A DNA stretch of 64,000 bases from Streptomyces fulvoviolaceus. GTDB lineage: Bacteria > Actinomycetota > Actinomycetes > Streptomycetales > Streptomycetaceae. This document shows, piece after piece, positions 8,246 to 16,404 of the stretch. Where the stretch lies: assembly GCF_000718165.1 (NCBI RefSeq), contig NZ_JOEY01000007.1, positions 248,001 through 312,000 of the forward strand. Direction: 5' to 3'. Positions within the stretch are counted from its first letter, which is position 1; every line of letters begins with the position of its first letter. The notes beneath the pieces are model-generated. The model saw only the letters and a list, made by a program, of their open reading frames with translations, was not told the DNA's origin and did no database searches. Position numbers and translations under genes: made by a program.

Positions 8246-8432
8246 ACCCCCAGTCTCACCCCGCACGGGCAAGAGCGCCGCACCTCCACCGGATTGCACA
8301 GAACACGACCACCGTGGAGAGGCAGCCGCACCTGCTCGCACCGGGGACTTCCGTGCGTCTGCAGCTGCTGACATGATCGTTTCCGAGGCGGCCACCGACC
8401 CCGGGGCCGACCGAAGAGAGGAACAACCCCAC

Positions 8433-9338
8433 ATGGCACACGAGGAACTCACCGTGGCGGTCCTGGGCCCCGGCGGCACCGGCGGCCTGCTCGCCGGGCT
8501 CCTGGCCCGAGCCGGACACCGGGTGATCTGCCTGGCCGGCGAGGACACCGCCGCGACCCTGCGCACGGCCGGAATCCAGGTCCGCAGCGGTACGTTCGGC
8601 GACTTCACGGCCTCCGTCGAGGCGGACACCGAGCTGCGCGAACCGGTCGACGCGTGCGTGATCGCGGTCAAGCACACCTCCCTCGACGCCGCCCTCGACC
8701 GCGTCCCGCCCGCGGCCCTCGGCGACGGCCTGGTCGTACCGCTCCTGAACGGCGTCGAACACCCGGCGACCCTGCGCGCCCGCTACCGCCCGGACCGCGT
8801 CGCCCCGGCCGTCATCCGCGTCGAGTCGACCCGGGTGGCCCCGGGGGTGATCGAACACGGCAGCCCGTTCGCCGAGGTCGACCTGACCGGCGACGGCGTG
8901 CCCCGCGAGCGCCTCGACGCGCTGGCCGAGGCCCTGACGGCGGCCGGCCCGACCACCCGGGTCCTGGACGACGAGTCGGCGGCCCTGTGGGCGAAGATGT
9001 CCTTCCTGGCACCCCTCGCCCTCCTGACGACCCGCTACGGCCTCCCGCTGGGTGACGTACGCACGCGCCACCGCGAGGAGCTGACGACCCTCGTGGAGGA
9101 GACGGCCGCGGTCAGCTCCGCCGTCACCGGCGGCCCGGCCGACCCCGCCCAGGCACTCGCCCGCTACGACGGCTTCCCGCCGCAGACCAGGTCGTCGATG
9201 CAGCGCGACGCGGAGGCGAGCCGCCCGCTCGAACTGGACGCGATCGGCGGGGCGTTGCTGCGCGCGGCCGAGCGGCACGGCGTGAAGACACCGGTGGCGG
9301 CCCGTCTGGTACGGGAGTTGGGGGACGCCGGCCACTGA
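8433..9338 (+). CDS. Ketopantoate reductase family protein (PanE/ApbA-like)
   Basis: 301 residues, ATG at 8433 after GAGAGGAAC. The N-terminal Rossmann domain has VAVLGPGGTGGLLAGLLARAG (GxGxxG at about 13-18), AVKHTSLDAAL at the end of the fold (the conserved KA-helix Lys region), PLLNGVEHPATL (the N-G motif, catalytic Asn) and a helical C-terminal domain with LWAKMSFLAPLALLTTRYGLPLGDVR, carrying the conserved catalytic Lys, then ARYDGFPPQTRSSMQRD (P-S-M-x-x-D family motif). It would reduce 2-dehydropantoate to pantoate with NADPH for coenzyme A synthesis. Many genomes carry several paralogues, so the true PanE role is not certain. No pan genes are adjacent. Confidence 0.85.
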   Translation: MAHEELTVAVLGPGGTGGLLAGLLARAGHRVICLAGEDTAATLRTAGIQVRSGTFGDFTASVEADTELREPVDACVIAVKHTSLDAALDRVPPAALGDGLVVPLLNGVEHPATLRARYRPDRVAPAVIRVESTRVAPGVIEHGSPFAEVDLTGDGVPRERLDALAEALTAAGPTTRVLDDESAALWAKMSFLAPLALLTTRYGLPLGDVRTRHREELTTLVEETAAVSSAVTGGPADPAQALARYDGFPPQTRSSMQRDAEASRPLELDAIGGALLRAAERHGVKTPVAARLVRELGDAGH

Positions 9339-9352
9339 CGGAACGGGCGCGC

Positions 9353-9384
9353 GGCGACCGGGTGTCTCAGGGAGCCCGGTCGCC
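9353..9384. terminator. Bidirectional terminator between PanE-like and GNAT genes
   Basis: GGCGACCGGG (9353-9362) pairs with CCCGGTCGCC (9375-9384). The stop codon of the convergent acetyltransferase gene sits in the 12-base loop, so both transcripts share one compact hairpin. Confidence 0.7.
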
Positions 9385-9894
9385 GTCGCCCGCCAGGTCC
9401 ACCCGCCAGTCGTTCGACGTGATCCAGTGCCCCTTCGGGTACTCGAAGTCGACCTGCCCCAGCAGCATGAACCCGGCCCGGCGGCACACGGAGTTCGACG
9501 CCAGGTGCTCCACGCTCGGGAACGCGTGCAGATACCGGTGCCGCCCCTCTGCCCGCGCGGCCTCCACGACGGCCCGGGCGGCGAGCGCCGCGAGCCCCCG
9601 CCCCTGGAACTCGGGCAGCACCCCCCACCCGGTCTCCCACACCGTGCCGTCCCGCCACTCCCGCTCCCAGAAGCCCACCGACCCGACGGTCTCACCGCCG
9701 TCGGCCAGCGTGACCCGGTACATCTGACCCGTCGCCAGCTCGACATACCGCCGATGCCGTCCGGCGAGCTTCTCCTCGCTCTCGGGGCCGCCCAAGTGCT
9801 CGGTCATCTCGGGACTGTTGTTTCTCTCCAGCAGCCAGAAGTCGCCCTCCGCCCAGGGCACCAGCCGCACACCTTCCGCCTTCTCCGCATCCAT
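9367..9894 (-). CDS. GNAT family N-acetyltransferase
   Basis: 175 residues from the ATG at 9894. The fold is typical: LVPWAEGDFWLLERNNSPEMTEHLGG (Rim/PaiA-like beginning), VGSVGFWEREW (strand 4), TGWGVLPEFQGRGLAALAARAVVEAA with the acetyl-CoA Q-x-x-G-x-G/A loop (about 96-101), then HAFPSVEHLASNSVCRRAGFMLLG, the N-x-x-S-x-x-x-x-x-x-x-G-F motif of acetyltransferases acting on small amines or ribosomal protein N-termini. The substrate is unknown. It is convergent with the PanE-like gene and divergent from the hydrolase gene at 10045. Confidence 0.87.
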   Translation of the reverse strand: MDAEKAEGVRLVPWAEGDFWLLERNNSPEMTEHLGGPESEEKLAGRHRRYVELATGQMYRVTLADGGETVGSVGFWEREWRDGTVWETGWGVLPEFQGRGLAALAARAVVEAARAEGRHRYLHAFPSVEHLASNSVCRRAGFMLLGQVDFEYPKGHWITSNDWRVDLAGDGDRAP

Positions 9895-10044
9895 GCCCCC
9901 ACGGTAGGCGCCGGGTCTGACAATCCCCGGGCGTCGGGACGGGGGCCGGTTTGCCGAACCGGCAACAAGCCTCGCGGCGGTCGGCGGTACGGCACAGGAT
10001 CGCCGTAGAGCCGTAGGAGCCGTAGACCCCTCGGAGGACGACGC

Positions 10045-11043
10045 ATGCCGCACCCGTACCGACTCACGGACGTCATCCACCGCCTCGTCCCCGGCCCCGC
10101 GGGCCGGATCCACCTCGTGGAGCAGGGCAGCGGGCCCCTGGTGCTGCTGGTGCACGGGTTCCCGGAGTCCTGGTACTCGTGGCGGCACCAGTTGCCGGTG
10201 CTGGCCGCGGCCGGGTACCGCGCGGTGGCCGTCGACGTGCGCGGGTACGGGCGTTCCTCACGGCCGGAGGCGGTGGAGGCGTACCGGATGCGTGAACTCG
10301 TGGCGGACAACGTCGCCGTGGTGGAGGCGCTGGGGGCGCACTCCGCGGTGGTCGTCGGACACGACTGGGGCGCGACGATCGCCGCGCACTCCGCCCTGCT
10401 GAGGCCCGACGTGTTCCACGCGGTCGGCCTGCTGAGCGTGCCGTACACCCCGCCGGGCGGCCCGAGGCCGAGCGAGGTCTTCGCCCAACTGGGCGGCGGG
10501 GAGGAGGAGTTCTACGTCTCCTACCTCCAGGAGCCCGGCCGGGCCGAGCGCGAGATCGAACCGGACGTACGGGGCTGGCTCGCCGGTTTCTACGCCGCCC
10601 TGTCGGCCGACACCATGACGGGTGGACCGGATCCCCACTTCGTGAGCCAGGGAGGTCGATTGCGCGACCGCTTCCCGTCAGCCGGTCCCTTGCCGGCCTG
10701 GCTCGGCGAGGACGAACTCGACGTCTACACAGGCGAGTTCGAGCGCACGGGCCTCAGCGGCGCCCTGAACCGCTACCGCGCCATGGACCACGACTGGAAG
10801 GACCTCGCCGACCTGGCCGGTGCGCCGGTCACCCAGCCGTCCCTGTTCCTCGGCGGATCCCTGGACGCCTCCACCACCTGGCTGGCCGACGCGATCGACG
10901 CCTTCCCGGCCACCCTGCCCGGCCTGCACGCCGCGCACCTCCTCGAAGGCTGCGGCCACTGGATCCAGCAGGAACGCCCCGAGGAGGTCGGCCGCCACCT
11001 CCTCGACTGGCTGGAAACGCTGAGCCCGGTGGCGCGGCGATGA
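10045..11043 (+). CDS. Alpha/beta hydrolase, epoxide-hydrolase-like
   Basis: 332 residues, ATG with GGAGGACG 4-11 bases upstream. HGFPESWYSWRHQ (about 37-49) carries the HGFPE oxyanion motif, VVGHDWGATIAA (about 109-120) holds the nucleophilic Asp typical of epoxide hydrolases and haloalkane dehalogenases, and LEGCGHWIQQERPEEV near the end gives the catalytic His. A cap with conserved Tyr residues (ALNRYRAMD region) fits soluble epoxide hydrolases of the EphA/EphB type. It probably opens epoxides to diols in the cytoplasm for detoxification or catabolism. It is followed 60 bases later, same strand, by the DHFR-like gene. Confidence 0.85.
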   Translation: MPHPYRLTDVIHRLVPGPAGRIHLVEQGSGPLVLLVHGFPESWYSWRHQLPVLAAAGYRAVAVDVRGYGRSSRPEAVEAYRMRELVADNVAVVEALGAHSAVVVGHDWGATIAAHSALLRPDVFHAVGLLSVPYTPPGGPRPSEVFAQLGGGEEEFYVSYLQEPGRAEREIEPDVRGWLAGFYAALSADTMTGGPDPHFVSQGGRLRDRFPSAGPLPAWLGEDELDVYTGEFERTGLSGALNRYRAMDHDWKDLADLAGAPVTQPSLFLGGSLDASTTWLADAIDAFPATLPGLHAAHLLEGCGHWIQQERPEEVGRHLLDWLETLSPVARR

Positions 11044-11103
11044 GTTTCGGAGGTGTGCTGGGTCTGTGTGCACAGGACCCCCTCCGAACTCCCAGGAGAT
11101 GTG

Positions 11104-11805
11104 ATGAGCACCGTGGTGATGCACAACGTCGTGTCCGTGGACGGCTTCATCGCCGACGCTGACGACCAGGTCGGCCCGCTGTTCGACTGGTACTCCAACG
11201 GCGACGTCGAGCTCGGCGCGGCCGGCGCCAAGGTCTCGAAGGCCTCGGCCGAGTACGTCAGGCCGATGTCGGCGGGCATCGGGACGTTGGTGGTCGGGCG
11301 CCACGTCTTCGACATCACCAACGGCTGGGAGGGGTCACCGCCGGCGGGCGAGCACGTGGTCGTGGTGTCGCACCGGCCCAGGCCCGAGGGATGGCACCCC
11401 GAGGCGCCGTACCACTTCGTCGACGGCGTGGCGGAGGCGATCGCCAAGGCGAAGGAGCTCGCGGGAGAGCGCACGGTCGGTGTGGCGGCCGGCGAGGTCG
11501 GCGGGCAGGCCTTCGCCCTCGGCCTGGTGGACGAGGTGGCGATGGACGTCGTACCGGTGGTCTTCGGCTCGGGCAAGCGGTACTTCGGATCGGTCGACGC
11601 TCACCACCTGCTGGAGAACCCGCACCGGGTGATCCAGGGCGACCGGGTGCTGCACCTGCTCTTCCGGGCCCGCCGGGTAGCAGGCGGCCGCACCCCTCAC
11701 GGGACTCGAACACATGAACCCCCCAAAGAGACTCGCACCCCTAAATCGAACAGGCGTAGCATTGCCGCGTGGCTACGACCCATGACTTTCCGAGTGACCT
11801 CCTGA
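11104..11805 (+). CDS. Dihydrofolate-reductase-like protein (RibD C-terminal family) with abnormal C-terminal tail
   Basis: 233 residues from the ATG at 11104, 4 bases after AGGAG. MHNVVSVDGFIADADDQVGPLFDWY is the standard start of the dihydrofolate reductase/RibD_C family in actinobacteria. Later parts include GTLVVGRHVFDITNGW, VVVVSHRPRPEG, VAAGEVGGQAFALGLVDEVAMDVVPVVFGSGKRYF and a final strand HLLFRARRVA. The family usually ends there, at about residue 195. About 38 further residues, rich in Arg, Thr and Pro, follow and run 37 bases into the next gene. The tail sequence resembles the translation of a tRNA-like stretch. A lost stop or small frameshift is likely. The function (NADPH-dependent reductase of unknown substrate) is from family knowledge only. 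Confidence 0.82.
   Translation: MSTVVMHNVVSVDGFIADADDQVGPLFDWYSNGDVELGAAGAKVSKASAEYVRPMSAGIGTLVVGRHVFDITNGWEGSPPAGEHVVVVSHRPRPEGWHPEAPYHFVDGVAEAIAKAKELAGERTVGVAAGEVGGQAFALGLVDEVAMDVVPVVFGSGKRYFGSVDAHHLLENPHRVIQGDRVLHLLFRARRVAGGRTPHGTRTHEPPKETRTPKSNRRSIAAWLRPMTFRVTS
11757..11762 (+). promoter_or_regulatory. -10 element for a leaderless gene
   Basis: TAGCAT ends six bases before the GTG at 11769, so transcription probably starts at or next to that codon. No ribosome site is present. Confidence 0.45.
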
Positions 11806-12095
11806 CCGGTCAGGAGGAGCTGCACCAGGTCCGGTCCGAGCTGTCGGCCCTGCTCAAGCGGCTCCCCTGGTCGGTCGCACCCCTGGACGGATTCAGCGAC
11901 TCCGGTGGCTGGCGCAAGGTGGAACGCCCCGCCTCCCCCGGCTGGACGGCCGACGAACAGGCCGAGGTGGAGAAGCTCCGCCAGCGCGAACACGAACTCG
12001 CGGTCTTTGTCAGCTGCCACCGCTTCTGGACGGAGGTCACGGCACCGGAGCGGGTGGACGCCCGCATGAAGCTGAAGCACGCACACGAGGCGTGA
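11769..12095 (+). CDS. Conserved actinobacterial hypothetical protein
   Basis: 108 residues, GTG start. I do not recognise a named family. It is hydrophilic and mainly helical: HQVRSELSALLKRLPW, a Trp-rich middle (SGGWRKVERPASPGWTADE), then EQAEVEKLRQREHELAVFVSCHRFW and a charged end. No signal peptide or membrane segment is seen. The start overlaps the anomalous tail of the upstream reductase gene, and a -10-like TAGCAT six bases upstream suggests its own leaderless transcript. A strong hairpin and then tRNA-Val on the other strand lie downstream. Codon use is normal for the region. Confidence 0.72.
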   Translation: MATTHDFPSDLLTGQEELHQVRSELSALLKRLPWSVAPLDGFSDSGGWRKVERPASPGWTADEQAEVEKLRQREHELAVFVSCHRFWTEVTAPERVDARMKLKHAHEA

Positions 12096-12103
12096 CACAA
12101 GAA

Positions 12104-12129
12104 GACCCCGGCCGCGATCGGCCGGGGTC
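12104..12129 (+). terminator. Intrinsic terminator hairpin
   Basis: GACCCCGGCCG (12104-12114) and CGGCCGGGGTC (12119-12129) form an 11-bp perfect stem with a four-base loop, eight bases after the stop codon and just beyond the 3' end of the tRNA. It could serve both strands. Confidence 0.8.
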
Positions 12130-12140
12130 CTCTCCTGATG

Positions 12141-12212
<72 letters not shown>

Positions 12213-12370
12213 GAGACGAGTCGACAGCCTACCTTGCCAGTGACGGTGCCCCGCAAACGCGTATCGGGGGTTATCCCCACCCCGAATCCGGGAGTGCCCC
12301 GGATCCCCCTGCAGACCCCGGCTCCGTACGGTCAGAGAGTCTTCACAATCCGTCTCAGGGGGAGATCCTC

Positions 12371-13141
12371 ATGGCCCGTACCGTCACCGCCCGCGCAGCC
12401 CTCGCCGCCGGGGCCGTCGTGGTTCTCGTCGGGGGCGCCAGCGCCTGTGGCGCCTCCGCCGGGGACGACAAGCATCCCGATCAGCGGTCCTTCGCTCTTG
12501 AGGGCCGCACGCTCACCGTCGACTCGGACGACTCGGCGCTGGAGATCGTCGCCGCGGACTCGAACAAGGCGGGTCAGGTCGAGGTGACCCGCTGGTTCCA
12601 GGGGTCGGTCGCCATCGGTTCGGATCCCAAGGTGACCTGGTCGATGAAGGACGACCGGCTGGTGCTGCGGATGAAGTGCACCGGCGTGGTCGCCGACTGC
12701 GCGGTCAAGCACCGGATCGAGGTGCCCCGGGATGTCGCCGTGAAGGTCGAGGACGGGGACGGGAGTGTGCGGGCGCGCGGGTTCGAGCAGGCGCTGAGCA
12801 TTCGTACGGGGGACGGTTCCGTCCGGGTCACCGACTCCAGCGGGCCGCTGGAGCTGCGCACCGGCGACGGGTCGATGCGCGCGGAGGTCAGCTCGCGCCA
12901 GGTCAGCGCGCGGACCGGGGACGGCTCGGTCCACCTCGAGCTGGGCGCCGTACCGGACCGGGTGGAGACCCGCAGCGGCGACGGCTCCGTGACGATCTCA
13001 CTGCCCGAGGCCACGTACCGGGTGACGACGAAGACGGGGGACGGCGGGGTGGACGTGTCCGTGCCCCGGGACGACTCCAGCTCCCACGTCGTGTCCGCCC
13101 AGAGCGGAGACGGCAAAGTCACGGTCCGAACCGCGAACTGA
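12371..13141 (+). CDS. Exported DUF4097 (adhesin-like beta-repeat) protein
   Basis: 256 residues. The N-terminus is a signal sequence (Arg-rich start, hydrophobic AALAAGAVVVLVGGASAC); the Cys near residue 26 might be lipidated, but the box ASAC is imperfect. The rest is a regular beta-repeat: motifs of type TGDGSV or SGDGSV/K occur about every 19-22 residues from residue about 125 to the end (DGDGSV, TGDGSV, TGDGSM, TGDGSV, SGDGSV, TGDGGV, SGDGKV), the right-handed beta-helix pattern of DUF4097/DUF4098. These proteins sit on the cell surface, and their function is not known. The ATG start follows GGGGGAGATC. The 158 bases upstream, down to the divergent tRNA, hold no gene. Confidence 0.83.
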   Translation: MARTVTARAALAAGAVVVLVGGASACGASAGDDKHPDQRSFALEGRTLTVDSDDSALEIVAADSNKAGQVEVTRWFQGSVAIGSDPKVTWSMKDDRLVLRMKCTGVVADCAVKHRIEVPRDVAVKVEDGDGSVRARGFEQALSIRTGDGSVRVTDSSGPLELRTGDGSMRAEVSSRQVSARTGDGSVHLELGAVPDRVETRSGDGSVTISLPEATYRVTTKTGDGGVDVSVPRDDSSSHVVSAQSGDGKVTVRTAN

Positions 13142-13215
13142 CCGGCCCGTGTGTTCGTCCTTAACCGGTGGGAGAATGACACCGGGCCGGATGAAGCACA
13201 GCACGGGAGAGGGAT

Positions 13216-14589
13216 GTGACGGCGACACCTTCGCAGTCGGACTCGCCGTTGGTGCCGCGCGCACGCCTCCAGGTGCTCGGGGATGCCCTCACACTGATCG
13301 CACTGCCGCTCGTCGCCGCCCTCGCGCTGCCCGCCGCGTTCGCCGGCGGCGGCACCCGGCGCTGGTTCGGCGGGCGGTCGGAGAGCCAGCGGGCCGAGGC
13401 GCAGGCCGCGAAGGACGCCGCCGCGGCCGCGTTCTACGAGCTGGACACCGCCCAGCGGGATCTGCGGATCTCGATAGAGACCATCACGGCCGTCGACGCC
13501 TCCCCCGACGCCCGCCAGGCGGTCGCCGGCTTCGAGGCGATCAGCAGGCGGATCGACGAGGCCAGCCATCGGTACATCGAGGCCGTCGACGCCCATGACC
13601 TCGACCGGGACGGCCTGGAGGCCTCGGTCGCCGCACACGCGCGTACCGAGCTGACCAAGGCCAAGGACGAGCTTGCCAACGTCAAGCGGGAGCTGGACCG
13701 CTTCGGCGACAGCCTCGGCCCGCTGCTCGGCAAGGCCGAGACCCAGCTCGCCCGGCTGGCCCCCGCGGTGGAGCGCGCCCGGCAGGGGCTGCTCGCGGCC
13801 TCCAACGCCCTGGACGCCGTACGGCAGTCGGGGCTGAAGGCGGACGACCTGGCCGCCCGACTCGCCGCCCTCGGGCCCGAGCTGACCAAGCTGAACCAGG
13901 GCGCCGGCGCGCACGGCGTCCCGCAGACCCTGGAGCGCGCCGAGCGTGTGGCACGGGAGGCCGAAGCCGTCCGGGTGGAGTCCGAGCGGCTGCCGGAGCG
14001 GGCCGCCGAGATCGACCACCGGCTCGTCTCCCTGCGCACCCGCGCCCAGGCGCTCACCACCCGCGCGGGTCAGGTCGAGCCGGTGCTGAGCGAGCTGCGG
14101 CGGCGGTTCACGGCCGCGTGCTGGCAGGACCTGCAGCATGTGCCGGACCAGGCCGAGCAGAACGTGGCGCAGGCCGAGCAGAAGCTGCGGGAGGCGCGGG
14201 CCGCGCGCGACGAGCAGCGCTGGCCGGACGCGACCTCGCTGCTGTCGACGGTACGGGCCCTGCTGAACAGCACCGACGAGTCCGTCTCGGCCGCCGGTGA
14301 CCGGCTGCGCCGGCTGAACGCCGTACAGAAGGATCCGCAGCAGGAGATCGACCGCACCCGCTTCGCCATCCGGGACGCGCAGCGCCTCGCCATGGCCGGG
14401 CGCAACACCCCCGACCCCCGGCACGCCCGCCCGCTGGACGACGCGGTGACCCGGCTGGAGCGGGCGATCGGCACGCTGGAGGGCCGGCACCCGGACTACT
14501 GGCATTTCCTGACCGAGACGGAAGCGGTACGGCAGTCGGTGGCGCGGGTGGTCACGCAGATCCGGGACGAGCGCGGGGCCGGGCACTAG
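13216..14589 (+). CDS. Membrane-anchored coiled-coil protein of unknown function
   Basis: 457 residues, GTG start after GGGAGAGGG. A single hydrophobic segment at about 24-45 is followed by RRWFGG and then roughly 400 residues of almost unbroken charged helix rich in Ala, Glu, Arg and Leu with heptad spacing. This indicates long coiled coils with breaks near 100 and 235. I recognise no catalytic motif. The protein would have its helical part on the cytoplasmic side by the positive-inside rule. Similar helical tails are found in streptomycete TPM-domain proteins, but no TPM domain is present here. A structural or scaffolding role is only a guess. The leaderless FmdB gene follows. Confidence 0.75.
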   Translation: MTATPSQSDSPLVPRARLQVLGDALTLIALPLVAALALPAAFAGGGTRRWFGGRSESQRAEAQAAKDAAAAAFYELDTAQRDLRISIETITAVDASPDARQAVAGFEAISRRIDEASHRYIEAVDAHDLDRDGLEASVAAHARTELTKAKDELANVKRELDRFGDSLGPLLGKAETQLARLAPAVERARQGLLAASNALDAVRQSGLKADDLAARLAALGPELTKLNQGAGAHGVPQTLERAERVAREAEAVRVESERLPERAAEIDHRLVSLRTRAQALTTRAGQVEPVLSELRRRFTAACWQDLQHVPDQAEQNVAQAEQKLREARAARDEQRWPDATSLLSTVRALLNSTDESVSAAGDRLRRLNAVQKDPQQEIDRTRFAIRDAQRLAMAGRNTPDPRHARPLDDAVTRLERAIGTLEGRHPDYWHFLTETEAVRQSVARVVTQIRDERGAGH

Positions 14590-14649
14590 ACGGCGCTACG
14601 GCAGCGGGCTCTACGGCAGAAGGCTCTACGACGATCCAGGGCCGCCGGT

Positions 14650-14655
14650 TAACCT
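14650..14655 (+). promoter_or_regulatory. -10 element for leaderless fmdB-type gene
   Basis: TAACCT ends six bases before the ATG at 14662. There is no Shine-Dalgarno sequence, which supports a leaderless start. Confidence 0.45.
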
Positions 14656-14661
14656 GTGCGC

Positions 14662-14877
14662 ATGCCTCGCTACGAGTACCGCTGCCGGACCTGCGGCGAC
14701 ACCTTCGAACTGAGCCGTCCGATGGCGGAGTCCTCCGCCCCCGCCGACTGCCCAGCGGGCCACGACGACACGGTGAAGCTGCTGTCGACGGTGGCCGTGG
14801 GCGGCTCGGCCTCCGCACCCGCCCCGGCGCCGCAGTCCGGTGGTGGCGGCTGCTGCGGCGGGGGCTGCTGCGGCTGA
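14662..14877 (+). CDS. FmdB/CxxC_CxxC_SSSS family zinc-ribbon protein
   Basis: 71 residues. MPRYEYRCRTCGDTFELSRPM has the family start P-x-Y-x-Y-x-C-x-x-C-G, and ADCPAGHD supplies the second half of the ribbon, with Cys-x-x-Gly-His replacing the usual Cys-x-x-Cys. It ends in a Gly/Cys tail (GGGGCCGGGCCG) that resembles a flexible metal-binding tag and is common in streptomycete FmdB-type proteins. Family members were first linked to formamidase/amide regulation, but the general role is unknown; nucleic-acid or metal binding is inferred. It is likely leaderless. Confidence 0.88.
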   Translation: MPRYEYRCRTCGDTFELSRPMAESSAPADCPAGHDDTVKLLSTVAVGGSASAPAPAPQSGGGGCCGGGCCG

Positions 14878-14946
14878 CGCCCCGAGGGACCTTTTCCTCT
14901 GACCTCGAGGGCCCTTGTCCTCAGGAAACCTTCAGGTGCGGTTTTC

Positions 14947-14952
14947 TAGCCT
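14947..14952 (+). promoter_or_regulatory. -10 element for leaderless DedA gene
   Basis: TAGCCT ends seven bases before the ATG at 14960. A -35-like TTCAGG-type sequence lies upstream but is weak. Confidence 0.4.
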
Positions 14953-14959
14953 GGACGGC

Positions 14960-15577
14960 ATGTCAGCCATCGAGTGGGTCGACGGGCTCATGGACACGCT
15001 GGGCGCGCCCGGCGCCGGTGTCGCCATCGCCCTGGAGAATCTCTTCCCGCCCCTGCCGAGCGAGGCGATCCTGCCGCTCGCGGGCTTCGCGGCGAGCGCC
15101 GGCCGGATGAGCCTGCTCGCCGTCCTGCTGTGGACGACGGCGGGTTCGGTGGTCGGCGCCCTCGCGCTCTACGGCGTCGGCGCGCTGCTCGGCCGGGACC
15201 GCACGGTGGCGATCGCGGCCCGGCTGCCGCTGGTGAAGGTCTCGGACATCGAGCGGACCGAGGCCTGGTTCCGGCGGCACGGCACCAAGGCGGTGTTCCT
15301 CGGCCGGATGATCCCGATCTTCCGCAGCCTCGTCTCGGTGCCGGCCGGCGTCGAGCGCATGCCCCTGCCGGTGTTCCTCGGCCTGACCACGCTGGGCAGT
15401 GCGCTCTGGAACACCGCGTTCGTGTTCGCGGGGTACGCGCTCGGCGAGAACTGGCCCGAGGTCACGCGGCTCGTGTCCGCGTACTCGACAGTGGTCCTGG
15501 TGGCGGCCGCCGTGACGGTCGTGGCGTTCTTCGGCCTACGACTGTCACGGCGGCCGGGGGCCGACACCGCTCCCTGA
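14960..15577 (+). CDS. DedA family membrane protein
   Basis: 205 residues, start at the ATG 14960 (an upstream in-frame start at 14915 lies before the -10 element). It has the classic DedA signatures ALENLFPPLPSEAILPLAGF (E-N-x-x-P-x-x-P-S-E at about 26-36) and FLGRMIPIFRSLVSVPAGVERMPLPVFL (G-R-x-x-P-x-x-R-x-x-x-x-x-P-A-G). Five hydrophobic segments follow the family plan, including the re-entrant loops. DedA proteins are proton-dependent transporters/scramblases that recycle undecaprenyl phosphate or phospholipids and support envelope homeostasis. It is distinct from the more diverged DedA-like protein at 7137-7742. It is convergent with the ter operon, nine bases from the HAD stop codon. 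Confidence 0.93.
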   Translation: MSAIEWVDGLMDTLGAPGAGVAIALENLFPPLPSEAILPLAGFAASAGRMSLLAVLLWTTAGSVVGALALYGVGALLGRDRTVAIAARLPLVKVSDIERTEAWFRRHGTKAVFLGRMIPIFRSLVSVPAGVERMPLPVFLGLTTLGSALWNTAFVFAGYALGENWPEVTRLVSAYSTVVLVAAAVTVVAFFGLRLSRRPGADTAP

Positions 15578-15585
15578 CGGACGGC

Positions 15586-16404
15586 TCAGGCCGTGGCTCC
15601 CTGGGCGGTGGTCCGCAGGAACTCCCGCAGGATCCGCTCCCCCGCCAGCACGCCCCGCTCCGGCAGTGCGCTGATGGCCGGTGCCGTCCAGCCCTCGTCG
15701 GCCAGCTCGCCGTGTCCCGGGCGCCAGCCCTTGTCGGCGGCCAGCAGCAGGTCGGCGTCGAGCAGGGAGTCTCCGGCGGCCAGTGTCAACGAGGCGCCCG
15801 TGCGGCGGGCCACCTCACGCATGGCCGCGCTCTTGGTGAGCGGCTTCGGGACGGCGTAGATCTTGCGGCCCTGGAGCGAGACCGTCCAGCCCCGGTTCTC
15901 CGCCCAGACCGCGAGCTCCTTGACCCAGTCCTCGGGCAGCAGTTCGCGCTCGACGACCAGGTAGGCGAAGAGGTCCTCGGCGACCCGGTGCTTGCGCACC
16001 CACACCGGGTCGGCCGTCTCCATCAGGTACTCGCGCACCTCGTCCAGCGGCGCGCACTCCTCGGCCAGCCGTGCCGTCACCTGCGCGTGCCAGTCGAGGT
16101 CGGTCACGCCGTCGACCAGCAGGTGGCCGCCGTTCGCGCAGATCGCGTAGGTCGGTTCGGGGCCGGGCAGGTTGATGCGCTGGTACTGCTTGCGGGTGCG
16201 GGTCGTCGTCGGCACGAAGACCGCCGCGTCGCCGAGCTCCGTGAGCAGGGCGGCCGACGTCTCCGTCATGTACGACAGCGGCTTGCTTTCGTGCACCTCG
16301 ACGCAGAGCAGCCGGGGCGCCCGCGCGTCCGGCATGGTCAGCGCCAGGGCCGCGGCGGAGTAGATGAGCGTACGGTCGAGGTCGCTCGCCACCAGCACCG
16401 GCAT
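15586..16404 (-). CDS. HAD-superfamily (type IIB-like) hydrolase of the ter biosynthetic operon
   Basis: 272 residues. VLVASDLDRTLIYS (3-16) is HAD motif I (DxDxT); FVPTTTRTRKQYQ gives motif II; a KP pair near 185-190 (KPLTKSAAM) gives motif III Lys; and LAAGDSLLDADLLLAA is motif IV (GDS-x-x-D). A cap domain (about 85-180) lies between motifs II and III, as in type C2 Cof/sucrose-phosphate-phosphatase-like HADs. The ATG overlaps the stop of the 829-residue gene by one base (TGATG), so the two are translationally coupled. In published ter-cluster analyses this HAD accompanies PRTase, TRSP, PELOTA and citrate-lyase-like proteins, and is thought to dephosphorylate a small, perhaps nucleoside-like, product. 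The reaction is inferred, not shown. Confidence 0.85.
   Translation of the reverse strand: MPVLVASDLDRTLIYSAAALALTMPDARAPRLLCVEVHESKPLSYMTETSAALLTELGDAAVFVPTTTRTRKQYQRINLPGPEPTYAICANGGHLLVDGVTDLDWHAQVTARLAEECAPLDEVREYLMETADPVWVRKHRVAEDLFAYLVVERELLPEDWVKELAVWAENRGWTVSLQGRKIYAVPKPLTKSAAMREVARRTGASLTLAAGDSLLDADLLLAADKGWRPGHGELADEGWTAPAISALPERGVLAGERILREFLRTTAQGATA

Noticed and set aside
12574..14586. 670-codon minus-strand open frame across the DUF4097 and coiled-coil genes
   Set aside because: Antisense shadow; the plus-strand genes have starts, ribosome sites and family features.
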